Assembly (NCBI GenBank): GCA_003427395.1 | Contig: BFEA01000183.1 | Span: 2,184,629-2,248,628, forward strand | DNA length: 64,000 nucleotides | Source of the DNA: Chara braunii | Lineage: Eukaryota; Streptophyta; Charophyceae; Charales; Characeae | Direction: 5' to 3' | Shown here: in pieces, positions 1 to 9,590 of the stretch | How the letters are laid out: each line of letters starts with the position of its first letter | Position numbering within the stretch: the first letter of the stretch is position 1 | Notes under the pieces: model-generated | What the model was told of the DNA's origin: nothing | Seen by the model: only the letters and a program-made list of their open reading frames with translations | The model's database searches: none | Program-made: the position numbers and the translations under genes

Positions 1-213
1 TGGCTATGGGGAATTGCAATCCAATCTCTTTATGATGAGAAAGTAGATCTAATCAAGCAGAAGAAGAGAGTGGAATGGGGTGTAATGCCAGTAACATATG
101 AGACTGTTCCGATCCCTCCTATACCTGACAGCTATTGTGATGAGACTAACTGGTTGCCGATTATTAGCATGGTACTGACGTGGGAGAAAATAACTGGTGG
201 TAATGAGAACTAA
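1..213 (+). pseudogene. Accessory ORF module 1 of element A (C-terminal part)
   Basis: Open in frame 1 from the window edge to TAA at 211-213. Its C-terminal end carries the pattern PIPPIPD, about seven residues, then NWLPIISMVL. The same arrangement of a proline-rich PP motif, a short gap, then NW and a hydrophobic helix recurs in the following ORFs (STPPWPD then NWSTVVEFAL; PSPPVEG then NWSAVIDLV). It is therefore the first visible member of a row of paralogous ORFs in front of gag. I recognise no known domain. The start lies outside the window. Confidence 0.6.
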
Positions 214-691
214 AGAGGTTTCATAAGAGGAAATCGGACAGAGAAGGTTGAAATTTTGTAGAGGTTCAGACCCAAGTCAAGAGAAGGTCGAGTGTTTCGT
301 AAAGTCACTGAATACTCTAAGTAAGAGAGAGGTGTTCCCGTATGAGGTTGTCAGATATGAGATGGTTGAAAGCGGATGGGAACAGGAGTGATTATATGTA
401 CTGACATTTTATTTTACAGACTTGGATACATATGATGTAATAATTTATGTTCCAAGGGAAAGAAGTATTTAAGCGGTGTATGAGAGATGTTGGGGATTTG
501 TTGAAGAGGTTGTACTGAGAGAGAAAGAGAGACTTGAGAAGGAAAACAAATTCTTCACTGGATCTACTCGATTTACTGTCTTTGAAGGATTTTCAACTCC
601 TCCCTGGCCGGATATAAATTTGTCAAAAGAAAATTGGTCTACGGTGGTTGAGTTTGCTCTGAAAATGAAACGAGACCAAGTAGTCAAATGA
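214..691 (+). pseudogene. Accessory ORF module 2 of element A
   Basis: A decayed copy of the short accessory ORF. The readable stretches give YEVVRYEMVE, then LYVLTFYFTDLD, YDVIIYVPRER, a charged helical part (EKERLEKENK), then STPPWPD and NWSTVVEFAL, ending at TGA 689-691. Several stops and at least one frameshift interrupt the N-terminal half; 476-691 is the longest open part. Each block aligns by eye with module 3 (YEIVRYEVIK, LYVLTCYFIDLD, YDIEIYVPKQR, RRLKREGD, NWSAVIDLV). The terminal TGA overlaps the ATG of module 3 as ATGA. The function is unknown: no catalytic motif, signal peptide or membrane segment was seen. Confidence 0.6.
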
Positions 692-1040
692 GCCGGTGCT
701 ATGTACCCTCAAGAGAGAAACCTAGGCTTAGACTGACAAGAGGTCATGGAGGGTTGAGTAAGGCTGAATCAGATAAACTGTTAAATTCCCTCAATTCTAC
801 AACGAGGAGAGCCGTAATTTTCTATGAGATCGTGAGGTATGAGGTCATAAAGAAATCACGGCGAGAACAGGACAGTCTGTATGTTCTTACCTGCTATTTT
901 ATTGATCTTGATTAGTATGATATTGAGATTTATGTACCGAAACAAAGGTTTGAAGAATGTAGAAAAGGTGCGTGTTGGCAACGAGCGTCGGATCTTGTGC
1001 ATGATGGGAAAAGAAGATTAAAACGAGAGGGAGATAGTTT

Positions 1041-2171
1041 GTGTATCTATTTAACGGAAAACGGGGGAATTAAACTCCCGTTGAATCCCGTTAAATTCAA
1101 GAAAATCCCGTTGGATTCGCGTTAAACGCGAAAATAGGTCGCTCCCGTGCTTTTCAAAAAAACGGAATTGATGCGCGGGGTCTGGAACACGTGGCCCTAC
1201 GCAAAAAAAAAAACAAAAAAAAAACCAACCCCTGAAGCATCTCCCATCCGCCCCCACATCCAACCCCCAACGCCCCAGTTATGTGTGTGTAGGTGTGTTG
1301 TGTGTGCGCGCATGTGTTTATGTGTGTGTCTGCGCATGAGAGTGTGTCTGTGCATGAATATGAATGTATTTGCGTGTGTTTGTGTATGTGTGTGTTTGTA
1401 AGTGTGTGTGTGTGTGTGTGCATAATTGTTGGCGTGAGCGCCATCGAGCTACAGCGCAGCTCGGCTATGGCTGCCTGCTCCTTCCTGCTCGCCCGTGAGC
1501 GAGTGAGTGCCATCGAGCTACAGCGCGGCAGCGCTTACGCATCATGCAGTCAGCACCCGAATGCCCAATGTGGAGGCAGACCCTTTGCTATATCGAAGTG
1601 GCCTGCCTGTGTTCAATCCCAGGAAGCTTCCAGTAGGGCCCGGTAGCCTGAGGCCCAGCACGAACGAGAACAGGCCTTGGGCCTGAGGTGGTTGCATGCC
1701 CCTAACTGCCTTTGGCCTATGTTTGCCCCAGTACCCGTATCCAACCCAGGGCCCGCTTTCCATATATTCGCACAGGCGGCCCAGGGCCTGGGTTTCCTCA
1801 ACCAACTGACGCCAGACTCATGCAACCTGTTGCAGGCCCAATTTTGTGTGTGTGTGTGTCTCTTTTTTTTCTTTTTTTTATTTGTTTTTTATGGTTTTGA
1901 TTTTTTTAGAAATACACGAAGTTTCAAAAAAATAAAATAAAAAATAAATTGTTGTACATCTTTGAAAGATCTACAACCCTATATATATATATTTTTTATT
2001 ATTTTTTTTTTTTTAGCCCTTAAAAAATCTTTGTGAAACTCAAAATAAAAACACTCATTTCATTTGTAGCCCAGGAAAAAAATCATCCTGGACCCCGTTA
2101 AAGCAAGAATTCAACGCGCGTTGAATTTTTCAACGCGGAACCCGTGTTGAATTCAAAATTGGACACATAGA
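1041..2171. mobile_element. 1131-bp non-autonomous insertion with 9-bp target site duplication
   Basis: AGATAGTTT occurs directly at both edges (1032-1040 and 2172-2180), and removing the insert plus one copy restores an uninterrupted accessory-ORF reading frame. Both ends are rich in related motifs in inverted orientation: near the left edge TTTAACGGA and CCCGTTGAAT, near the right edge CCCGTTAAAG and repeated TTCAACGCG. Inside are a poly-A run, a long GT-rich stretch and a duplicated piece at about 1440 and 1508. No protein is encoded. A 9-bp duplication is usual for Mutator-like DNA transposons, but the ends are not a clean inverted repeat, so the superfamily is open. Confidence 0.7.
1274..1424. 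repeat. Degenerate GT/TG microsatellite inside the insertion
   Basis: About 150 bases dominated by TGTGTG with interruptions. It generates long but meaningless open frames on both strands rich in Cys-Val or Thr-His. Confidence 0.9.
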
Positions 2172-2324
2172 AGATAGTTTCTCCTCTAGTACCTATGTCA
2201 GATCTTTCGTTGGGATACCATCTCCACCTGTTGAAGGACTTACATTCTCGAGACACAATTGGTCAGCCGTGATAGATCTTGTATAGAAAGTGAAGAGAGT
2301 CCAAGAAGGATACTCTCGGTAGCC

Positions 2325-2831
2325 ATGATAACTACTATGAGGAGTAAACTTTATGAGGTGGCAGGGTATGATAATCCCTTTGTAATCCTGAGGCATGAGA
2401 CTTGTGGGAAATGACATATAATATTTCATATTCCTGTAGTCAAATTCTTGAACTCTGACATTTTGGATGTGAGGGTTTACTCCTCTACCTGTCTAGAGGA
2501 GAAAGTTGACTACTTGGAGTATTTAAAAGGGACGTATGCCAGTCTTGAGCGGACAAAAGAGTGGCTGGAGAAGTTAAGAAGGAAAGTAACATGGGGAGTG
2601 GGAGTAAGGGAATTTGAAAGGCTCCCTGAGTTCTCAATTGCTGAGGGATTCGAAGACAGGAGAGGTTGGATGCCTCTGCTGGAGGTTATTGATGAGATTG
2701 GTAAAGCAAGGGAGAAAGACTCTACACTGATGATAAAATTCCTGTTTTTGAGTACCTTTAAGCACAGGTTCAAAATCCCTTATTATGTCCAACCTGATAA
2801 CTATCTTTCAGATGTTTCCTACGATGGTTAA
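2325..2831 (+). pseudogene. Accessory ORF module 4 of element A
   Basis: The ATG at 2325 comes 2 nt after the stop of module 3 (TAG-CC-ATG). The frame runs to TAA 2829-2831 with one internal TGA, about 168 residues. Blocks correspond to modules 2 and 3: LYEVAGYD, FHIPVVKF, LDVRVYSS, the charged helix SLERTKEWLEKL, then FSIAEGFED and GWMPLLEVIDEI. It continues past the usual end with about 40 extra residues. Its stop is followed after 2 nt by the start of the next ORF (TAA-CG-ATG). It is the most intact copy of the longer form. The family is unknown to me. Confidence 0.6.
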
Positions 2832-2833
2832 CG

Positions 2834-3088
2834 ATGCTCAACTTGGTTGAACAATTAATATTTGGGGTTGTGTTAGAAGGAAGAATAATCAAGATAGAAG
2901 GGACTCTTCGGATCTCTGACAGAAATCTTTCTACCCTGGATGAGTTTGAGTTCTTGGAGCCTTTCTTTGACCGAATGAGAGATTTTGCCCTAAGAATCGT
3001 CGCTGATCAGACTGAGATAAGTTATTTATTAAAGGTGGTGAAAGTGGGAACTGCTGAGAGAATATCATACCACACTTCTAGGGAATGA
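2834..3088 (+). CDS. Accessory ORF module 5 of element A (84 aa, intact)
   Basis: An uninterrupted 84-residue frame from ATG 2834 to TGA 3086-3088, beginning 2 nt after module 4. Readable blocks are LIFGVVLEGR, EGTLRISD, a helix rich in acidic and aromatic residues (FLEPFFDRMRDF), then ISYLLKVVKVG. It aligns by eye with module 6 (LTRYCMIRGT, LIENYIGRLRRI, IAYTLYVSN), so these two look like shorter members or halves of the same repeated ORF. There are no membrane segments or known motifs. The stop overlaps a following ATG as ATGA at 3085-3088. Confidence 0.45.
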   Translation: MLNLVEQLIFGVVLEGRIIKIEGTLRISDRNLSTLDEFEFLEPFFDRMRDFALRIVADQTEISYLLKVVKVGTAERISYHTSRE

Positions 3089-3394
3089 GTCTCTCTCGCC
3101 ATAAGAATCAACAACGGGTTGTAAGCAATGCAATTTGATTATGAGATCATAGACTTGACTCGATATTGCATGATTCGGGGTACTGTAAAAGAATACAATA
3201 GAAGATAGAGTGGGGATGCTGAAAGAGAATTGATTGAAAATTACATTGGAAGGTTGAGGAGGATTGTGTTACCCCTGATCACTACCCAGTCCATTATTGC
3301 TTACACTCTTTATGTATCAAATTCTCAAGGGGTAGAGCAAGCAAGAGAAGAGAGAAACGAACTTGTATCTCTTGCGAGAAGGGTGAGAGATTGA
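3085..3394 (+). pseudogene. Accessory ORF module 6 of element A
   Basis: An ATG at 3085 overlaps the stop of module 5. That frame soon closes, and a second frame from ATG 3128 carries the part similar to module 5, with an in-frame TAG at 3206-3208, ending at TGA 3392-3394. Blocks are IIDLTRYCMIRGT, ELIENYIGRLRRI and IIAYTLYVSN. One frameshift and one stop are thus needed to read it. It ends 62 nt before the Gag start. The function is unknown. Confidence 0.45.
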
Positions 3395-3456
3395 AAAATA
3401 AGAAAAAGAGAGGACAAAAGTGACAAAAAGAGAGAATAAATTATCCGGGAAAGTCT

Positions 3457-5574
3457 ATGGTCAAGATGGCTGGCCGTTCGAAACCTAGCTCATCTGAAGG
3501 GAGCAATGAAGAGGCCTTGGTTGGGGTTATACGGGAATTGGTCGAGAGAGTCGACACAATCAAAGGAGGATCAGATATCGCAAGAGCGAAGAGGTCAGAT
3601 GAGAGAATTCCCTGTTTCAGAGGACCTCAAGTAAACGATTTCCTGGACGAGTATGAATTATTTGGACTCGATATTGGCTAGACAGACAAGCAACGACTTA
3701 AGCACTTTCTCTCTTACTGTGACACTGGCTCGAGGCTGGCTGTTCAGGAGTTGATGGAAGAGGCCGCTACATGGGAAGAGGTCAAAGAGAGAATGAAAAA
3801 GGAATTTGAGAAAGACTCAGTTCCAACTACAACGAAGGATTTACTCAACATCAGAAGAGCTAAGTATGACACTTTCAATGTTTTTCTTCAGACTTTCATC
3901 CGAACAGAAAGAAAATTTCCACACTTGGATGAAGCTCAGAGATGCTGTATATTTTTGATAAATTTTATTGACACTGAAAGGCAGGCAATTCTCAATCAAG
4001 CTCGGCATTATCCTCTCAGATGGGATGAAATGGTTGCAATTGTTATAACTTTACCTAAAGTTTCTCATAAGAAATGGTCACAGGATCAGATCAGTACGTT
4101 GATCAAGGACTGGGAAACGGAGAATGGTCTATGCAGAGGGAACAATCTGAATGCTGAAAATATTATTCAGAGGGTTATGGCCAACTATATGCCTGTTAAT
4201 CACGTTGTGGATGAGAAAGGGAAGAAGAAGGCAGAAAGTGATGATGATGAGGATGATGATGATGATGATGATGATGATAACTATGGTAAAAGAGGGGATT
4301 CCTCCAGATCCCGAAATAATGGAGGGAAATGTGAAAAAAAGAACAGAGAAAAAAAGAAGTATGATGAGCGACCGAGGAAGAGTTTTGTCTGCTACTATTG
4401 TGGTGAAGGGGGTCACACTACTACCTATTGCAGGCCTCTTGAGAAAAATGTGAAGAGTGGGGTAGCAAAGAAGGATGCTATGGGTCATGTCTGTGATCGT
4501 TCATGGAACAAGTTGGATCTCGGGCATCCAGGAGGTGTGAGGCTTCTTGCTCTTAAACAAGATGGAAATATGAAGAAGAAGAAGAAGAGAAAGACTAATG
4601 TGAATGTTCATTTTCTTATTGACGAATTGCCTAATGAACTTGTACAGAAAATAAGTGACCCTCATGCCGCGATTGAGTTGTCTCTGCAATCCTTAACATT
4701 GATAAGGGATGCTCCTGATGAGGCTTCTACAAGTGAGCCTTCATTAAAAAGAAATTTTACTTCTCAGAACCCTTCTAAATTAGTGGAATCTCCTTCTACT
4801 GAAATGACTCACTTACTGGTCAACATGATGTCATTTGATGGTGATCTACCTCCAGAACTCGTCATGGAGCCTAGTGTCGTGCTTGGTGAAGTGAGAAATC
4901 TTCAAGCACGCTTGACGTCCCAAATGATAGAGGAAAAGAAAAGAAGGAAAGTTGAGGAGTCTCTGATTAATATTCTTGATGATCCAGAGTCAGAACCTCC
5001 GCACAGGAAGAATGAGCAAGGAAGGAAGAGGAAATTTATTCTCAAGAATGATTTGGAAGACGAGACAGTGATTACTGATGTGATTACTAAAATGTTGGAA
5101 GAGACAGAAATGACCCTGTCCTTTAAGGAAGCAATGACTCTAGCATCTAAGCTGAGAGAGGAACTAAAGAAACTGATTGAGAAAAAGAAACTAGAAGTTA
5201 ATTATTTGGGATCAATTTTTCTCAGTCAAGTGAACAGGTCACTTCCAGGTTGTGAAATGAGATTCGCAACCATGGGATGTGAACACCTGACCATTTATAT
5301 TAATCAAGTGAAGATTCGATCCTTAGTGGACTCTGGGGCAGAAATAATACTTCTTTCCCAGAGAACAATGGAGGCTTGTGATTTATCTATTGACAGACCT
5401 GCTCAAAATATACTGAGTAATATTGCAGGGGAACTTTTTGTGGCTGGGTTTATTGACAATCTGCCTATCAGAGTTTTGACTATGTCAGTTGAATTACTGG
5501 ATTTTGTAGTGTCAGAACTGGACCACGATTGTATTTTGGGCACTCCATTCTTGCATAGGATGGAGGCAGTCTAA
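3457..5574 (+). pseudogene. gag-pro: Gag-protease polyprotein of element A
   Basis: One frame from ATG 3457 to TAA 5572-5574 with a single internal TAG at 3679-3681. Residues 1-75 are the Gag N-terminus. The central helical Gag domain (to about residue 225) aligns with the D Gag, and the TAG falls where D has Trp, so TGG to TAG is likely. An Asp-rich tract follows, then a CCHC knuckle CYYCGEGGHTTTYC (CX2CX4HX4C) at about residue 315. A helical spacer (LSFKEAMTLASKLREEL) precedes an aspartic protease with VDSGAEI and, 90 residues later, DHDCILGTPF. The same frame continues after the TAA into sequence matching D (GSSWIGLQDPET), so Gag, PR and the start of Pol were probably one ORF. Gag forms the particle; PR cleaves the polyprotein. 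Confidence 0.85.
4240..4278 (+). repeat. GAT trinucleotide run encoding poly-Asp in Gag
   Basis: GATGAT repeats give an acidic stretch just before a basic region and the CCHC knuckle. It is a simple-sequence expansion within coding DNA. Confidence 0.85.
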
Positions 5575-6044
5575 TTTTTCAGTCATGAGGGGTCATCCTG
5601 GATCGGCCTACAAGATCCTGAGACTACTCAGGAACAGACCTTTATGGTCAGCATAAAAAATGATTTCAAGCATCGATTGTCTGCTAATTCAATCAGAAAA
5701 GAAAAGTCTACTGAAAGGATTAGGAGACTAAGAGAAGAAGGCAAACAAGAGGTTAAAGAAGAAATTTCAGAGGACATTAATCAAGTTTCGAAAATGATAA
5801 AAGCCCTTGGTAATTTCAAAGATGGAGACGGACAAATTGAAGCATTGACACTGGTAAGGGAGGGAGGATGAAATTAAAATTTGCATCGACTCATCTCTTT
5901 TAGGAAAATAGTCACTGAGTCAAAGAGAAAATACAAGCCCAAGGGGGTGTAGAAAAACCCGGTGGTAGTCCTCATAGAAAAGGATTATGATGAAGCATTG
6001 AAAAAAAGAGGCAAATTATTAAAGTATTAAGAGAATCTGCAAAA
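5575..6044 (+). pseudogene. Protease-RT linker of element A
   Basis: In frame with Gag-PR the first part reads on past the TAA at 5572 to TGA 5869-5871, including an ORF 5644-5871 of about 75 residues rich in Lys, Arg and Glu. It corresponds to the D linker around 56.6-56.2 kb (DINQVSKMIKAL against LLQLIKTLRYHK). The last 170 bases need frame changes: ESKRKYKPKG is matched in D by SVRKYKPVGK. No enzymatic motif is present; this is the stretch between the protease and RT fingers. Confidence 0.5.
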
Positions 6045-6797
6045 TTGGGGAATAGGGTCACCAAAGAGAGATTTGACACAATGAAGATAAACTCGGATCA
6101 GTTTATCCTGCCTAAAGAGAAAGAATATATCTTCAAAATGTGTCAGGAGTTCTCAGGTGCATTCTCCTTTAATGATGAAGAGAGAGGGCGGTTGGACGTG
6201 GATATGATCAAGATGGCCAAAATTTGGACAGTTGATCATGTTCCATGGAATGATAGGCCGACCAAGTATGCCCTGAAAGAAGAAGTAGAGGTTGTAAAAT
6301 ATCTTGACAAGAAGATTGTTTCTAACGTTGTTGAATGTGCTGATGGACCGTATGCTAACCACTGGTTTTGTTTTTGGAAACCAGGGGGTGGATTGAGATG
6401 GATACAGAATCTTCAGAAGCTCAACTATGTGACGACACGTGATGCAGGTAGTCTTCCTAATGTTGATCTCCTCTCTGAATCTTTTGTTGGTCGATGCATT
6501 TATTCCCTAGTTGATTTATATTCTGGCTATGATCAGTTTCTCATTGATCTCACTAGTCGATTAATGACTGTCATGCACACGCCAAGAGGGCTCATTCAGA
6601 TGTGCGTGGTACCTCAGGGTGGGACTAATGGTATGGCAGTGGTTCAAAGGGATATGATCCAAGTCATGCAAGATATTTCTCCTGAAATAACTTGCCCTTA
6701 TATTGATGACAATCCTGTAAAAGGACCCCTAGTAAGGGATGAGACTTTGGTCGCAGGTGGAGTTAGGAGTTTGTCTGGGAACACGATGAAGGAGTAA
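6045..6797 (+). pseudogene. pol: Reverse transcriptase, fingers and palm, of element A
   Basis: A 250-residue open frame. It has RVTKERFDTMKI and CQEFSGAFSF before the fingers, GPYANHWFCFWK, RWIQNLQKLN, then YSLVDLYSGYDQF (catalytic Asp in LVDLYSG) and YIDDNPVKG at 6699 onward (catalytic DD). Each block is matched in D (YANQWFVFQK, YSLIDLYSGYDQL, YIDDNPIKG). The usual Ty3 continuation after DD is I-L-V/I-Y-S; here it is N-P-V-K-G in both elements. The ORF is in a different frame from Gag-PR and is followed by decayed thumb sequence, so it is not functional. RT copies the element RNA into DNA. Confidence 0.85.
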
Positions 6798-7083
6798 AAA
6801 TGGTCATAGAGAGACTTCAAAAATATAACCTGACTGCCAGTGGACCAAAGTCCCTTCTCTTAGAGTCAGAAGTAAGCATCTAAGGTTTCAGATGTTTCTC
6901 CAAGGGTAGGAGTCCTGAACCCAAAAAGATAGACAAGATTTTAAACTGACCTCTGCCACTCAAGAGAGTGATAGATATTAGAAGTTTCTTGGGTGTCTGT
7001 GGATTCTAGAGGATTTTTATCCCTCATTTTGCTACCCTTGCAGAGCCTCTAAGGGAGATGGTAAGGCAAGGGGTTAATTTAGC
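6798..7083 (+). pseudogene. RT thumb and connection region of element A (decayed)
   Basis: Frameshifts and stops interrupt this stretch, but blocks remain readable: GFRCFSKGR, IRSFLGVCGF, RIFIPHFATLAEPLREM. The D counterparts are GFRCGAYGR, VRAFLGIVCFWRIF and FAKIVEPIRAMI. The FLG motif and the I..FA....PL pattern are standard for the Ty3 RT thumb before RNase H. Confidence 0.65.
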
Positions 7084-7557
7084 ATGGAATGGAAAAAGGC
7101 AAGCCGCTGCAGAAACTCTACAAGAGAAATCAAAAGTGGGGGTGTAGTGTTGGGAGTGTCTTTTTATGATGATGAGGAAGGAAGACCTTTCATCATCGAG
7201 GCAGATGGAGGACCAGTTGCTCGGGGTGGTGTGCTCATTCAGAAAGATGAAAATGGGAAAGAGAGGCCTCTGAGATTTGAGAGCAGGACTCTTTACTCTA
7301 TAGAAAGAGGTTATACCTAATTCAGAAAAAAGTTGTTGGCAATCATTCATAGCCTCAAGTGCTTCAGGCACTATATACTAGAGAGAAAATTCATCTTGAG
7401 GACTAATTCGTCTACTGTGGTTGGTGCTATTAAGAAGCACCAGCAAGTAGATCCAACAGTCAGCAGGTGGATTGCCTTCATCTGGACTTTTGATTTTAAG
7501 TTGGAAAATATTCTTACTGAAAATAACAGAGCAGATTGCCTGAGTTGGATCCTATAA
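7084..7557 (+). pseudogene. RNase H domain of element A
   Basis: One frame with an internal TAA at 7318-7320 at a place where D has Gln (RRYSQFKKE), so CAA to TAA is likely. It starts with FIIEADGGPVARGG, where the first catalytic Asp sits in an unusual DGGP context, and continues RFESRTLYSIERGY, LLAIIHSLKCF and, near the end, TENNRADCLSW, equivalent to the common NxxADxLSR signature. The third-Asp region, usually TDHxSL, is LRTNSSTVV here, with Asn at the catalytic position, against LRIDPTNFA in D. RNase H removes RNA from the hybrid during reverse transcription. Confidence 0.75.
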
Positions 7558-8049
7558 GTGGAGCTTGTGGCCTGAAAAGAGAGACAGCTGGGGAGAGATC
7601 TCTAATGTCTATGTTTATGAGTTGATTTTTGGGAAAGAAGAAGAGGATGAGCCCAATGATTGGTATGCTAGAGTTAATGCAGCAGCAGTGGCTGCCCATG
7701 AAATGGGGGAAAACTCTGATTCAAAAGAAGAAGAAGAAGAAGGTGAAAAGAAGGAGGAAGATATATTTTTCATTTATGAAGAATACGATGGAAGTTACTA
7801 AGAGATTGGTAAGAGGATGAAAAAAGAACAGCTAAAGGAATATTATTGTAAAAATTCAAGGAAGAAGTTCAGATTAAAAAGAGGGCATCTCTTTATGGAT
7901 GGTAAGGGAGGACTACCTCCACTAAGAGTGGTCTGTGGTAAAGAGAGAGAATTAGAGATAATTGTTGCTCTACATTAGGGGGTTGCAGGTAGCCACAAGA
8001 TGTTAAGGTAACCTACTCTAAGACTGTCAATCTCTACTTCTGACTTGGC
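7558..8049 (+). pseudogene. RNase H-integrase tether of element A
   Basis: Acidic low-complexity sequence (ORF 7565-7801, EEEEEGEKKEED) followed by FFIYEEYDGSY, KFRLKRGHLF, LRVVCGKERELEIIVAL and GVAGSHKM. The last blocks match D (YVLRGGYLF, LRRVVCGRPRQVDVIQAM, GLAGGHRS), so this is the tether and the first part of the zinc-binding integrase N-terminus. Stops interrupt it. Confidence 0.55.
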
Positions 8050-9052
8050 ATGAGAGACATGATTCTCAGATTTTGTAAATCATGTTTGTTATGTCAGAAA
8101 AGGTCTACTACAAGAATGATTGAACTTTTATTTCCTACTATTTTAGTGGAACCAGGCAGCATAGTTCATTTGGATCTCATCACCATGCTCTTAGGCATGG
8201 GAGGAATGAAATATATATTAAACATGAGAGATAATTTCTCTTGATATGTTGAGGCAAAGACTCTGAAAAGGAAGACAGTCGAGCAAGTGGATGACTGGAT
8301 AGAGGAAGTCTATCTCAGGTATCGTTTCATCAGAGAGTTTGTCTCAGACAGAGGATCAGAGTTCAGAAATGAAATTGTAAGAAGAACCACTCTCAGATTG
8401 AGTGTCAGAATTCGATATGTGACAACTTACCATCCTCAAACGAATGCGTCAGTTGAGAGAGGTCACAGAACCTTAAAACATTCATTGCCTAAGTGGTGTG
8501 AAGGAAATCTCAGTAATTGGCCAAAAGTATTAAGAGTTGCTGTTTATGCTGACAACATAACAGTCAAGAGGACTACTGGCTATGTTCCATTTACTCTGTG
8601 GTATGGTCGGTATGCTACCTTGCCTATTGAGAATATAGTCAAAACATGGTCAAATCAAGAGAGTGACAAAGACTATTCTATTTCAGAGCTCCTCCAGATC
8701 AGAATGAGCCAAATATCAGAAGTTGATCAAGCAGTGATGGATGCTGCAGAGAGAATGACATCCAACAAATTATCAGATCAAGAGAGGTGACACAAAAAAA
8801 GATACATAAGAAAAGAGAAACTGAAAGTTAGTGATGTTGTCCTCGTGTTTGATAGTTTTCTTGAAACTCAGTGGACTAAATGGTTGGAGCCAAGATGACT
8901 TAGTCCTTATCTATGAGATATCAGAGATGGATGGATCTAGGATTCACAACATGGTGTCGGGGTTAAGACTTCGTAAGTTTATCTCCAGAGACCCCGATCT
9001 GATCCCTACAGTGACCTCAAAGAGAGGGAAGAAAGGTCCGTCATCCAAGTGA
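8050..9052 (+). pseudogene. int: Integrase of element A
   Basis: The zinc-binding end reads FCKSCLLCQKRS. The catalytic core has VHLDLI (first Asp), then MRDNFS, an in-frame TGA at 8242-8244, DWIEEVYLRY, VSDRGSEF (second Asp) and, 35 residues on, VERGHRTLKH (Glu), a proper D35E. The core ends near 8790 at a TGA, after which the same frame continues with LKVSDVVLVFDS. The C-terminal part (8831-9052) is in another frame: ISEMDGSR, LRLRKFISRDP. Element D has matching blocks throughout. A chromodomain is not seen. Integrase inserts the DNA copy into the genome; this copy is inactive because of stops and frameshifts. Confidence 0.85.
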
Positions 9053-9389
9053 GAGAACAGTTTCAGAGAACTGAGAGAAAAGTACAGTAAGACAATGAAA
9101 ACAGCAAGACTGAATTTTCAGCACTGTGATCGTTCTTGCTTGGTCAATTCAACATTCAATTCTTCTGCAAGTCAATTAATTTTCTATTTCAGTAAGCAAC
9201 AAAGCTAATGAGACTGTATCCTTTAGGCAAAACCACAGTCGATCTATGAGTGTCAAGTCCATGAGAGTGGGGAAATAACTGTGAGATACAGTTTTTGTGA
9301 GTATTGACGTAGTGTCAAAGATCTGAGGAATTCATAGTTGTGGTACATCAGAGGATATAATCAGTGTTATTCTTGTGATAAAAAAAAAA

Positions 9390-9590
9390 ACATGATGGGC
9401 ATAAAGAAGTTCATCTCTGTCTGATCGAGAGTTGTCAACAGAAGAACTTCGTGTCTTCGACTAAGTTGTCCATCCAAGAAATCCAGATGAGGACAGACAT
9501 AAAGAAGCCCAACTTTGTTTGACTGAGAGTTGTCAGTAGAGGGACTTCGTGTTTCTTAACTAAGTTGTCTGTCTTGACTCAGATGAGGGA
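9390..9590 (+). repeat. Two-copy 98-bp tandem repeat in the 3' region of element A
   Basis: Two diverged units starting near 9400 and 9499, each with ATAAAGAAG, a TTGACTGAGAGTTGTCA-like piece and GGGACTTCGTG or GAACTTCGTG. The following 250 bases hold further repeats of GAGGGAAGGGACCTC (9582, 9667). No coding potential. Confidence 0.6.

Larger units (their letters stand above)
688..2322 (+). pseudogene. Accessory ORF module 3 of element A, split by an insertion
   Basis: The ORF starts at ATG 688, overlapping the previous stop. It encodes YEIVRYEVIK, LYVLTCYFIDLD, an in-frame TAG, then YDIEIYVPKQR, and reaches the insertion at 1041. If 1041-2171 and one copy of the 9-bp duplication are left out, the same frame continues at 2181 into a stretch matching module 2 (GIPSPPVEG then NWSAVIDLV), with one TAG, and ends at TAG 2320-2322. 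The continuity of frame and homology across the gap shows the reading frame existed before the insertion. The product would be about 165 residues with no recognised domain. Confidence 0.65.

Noticed and set aside
1147-1646. Frames rich in Cys-Val or Thr-His at the GT repeat
   Set aside because: Simple-repeat translation inside a transposon-like insertion.
4129-4488. 119-residue minus-strand frame
   Set aside because: Antisense shadow of Gag, with poly-Ile from the GAT repeat.
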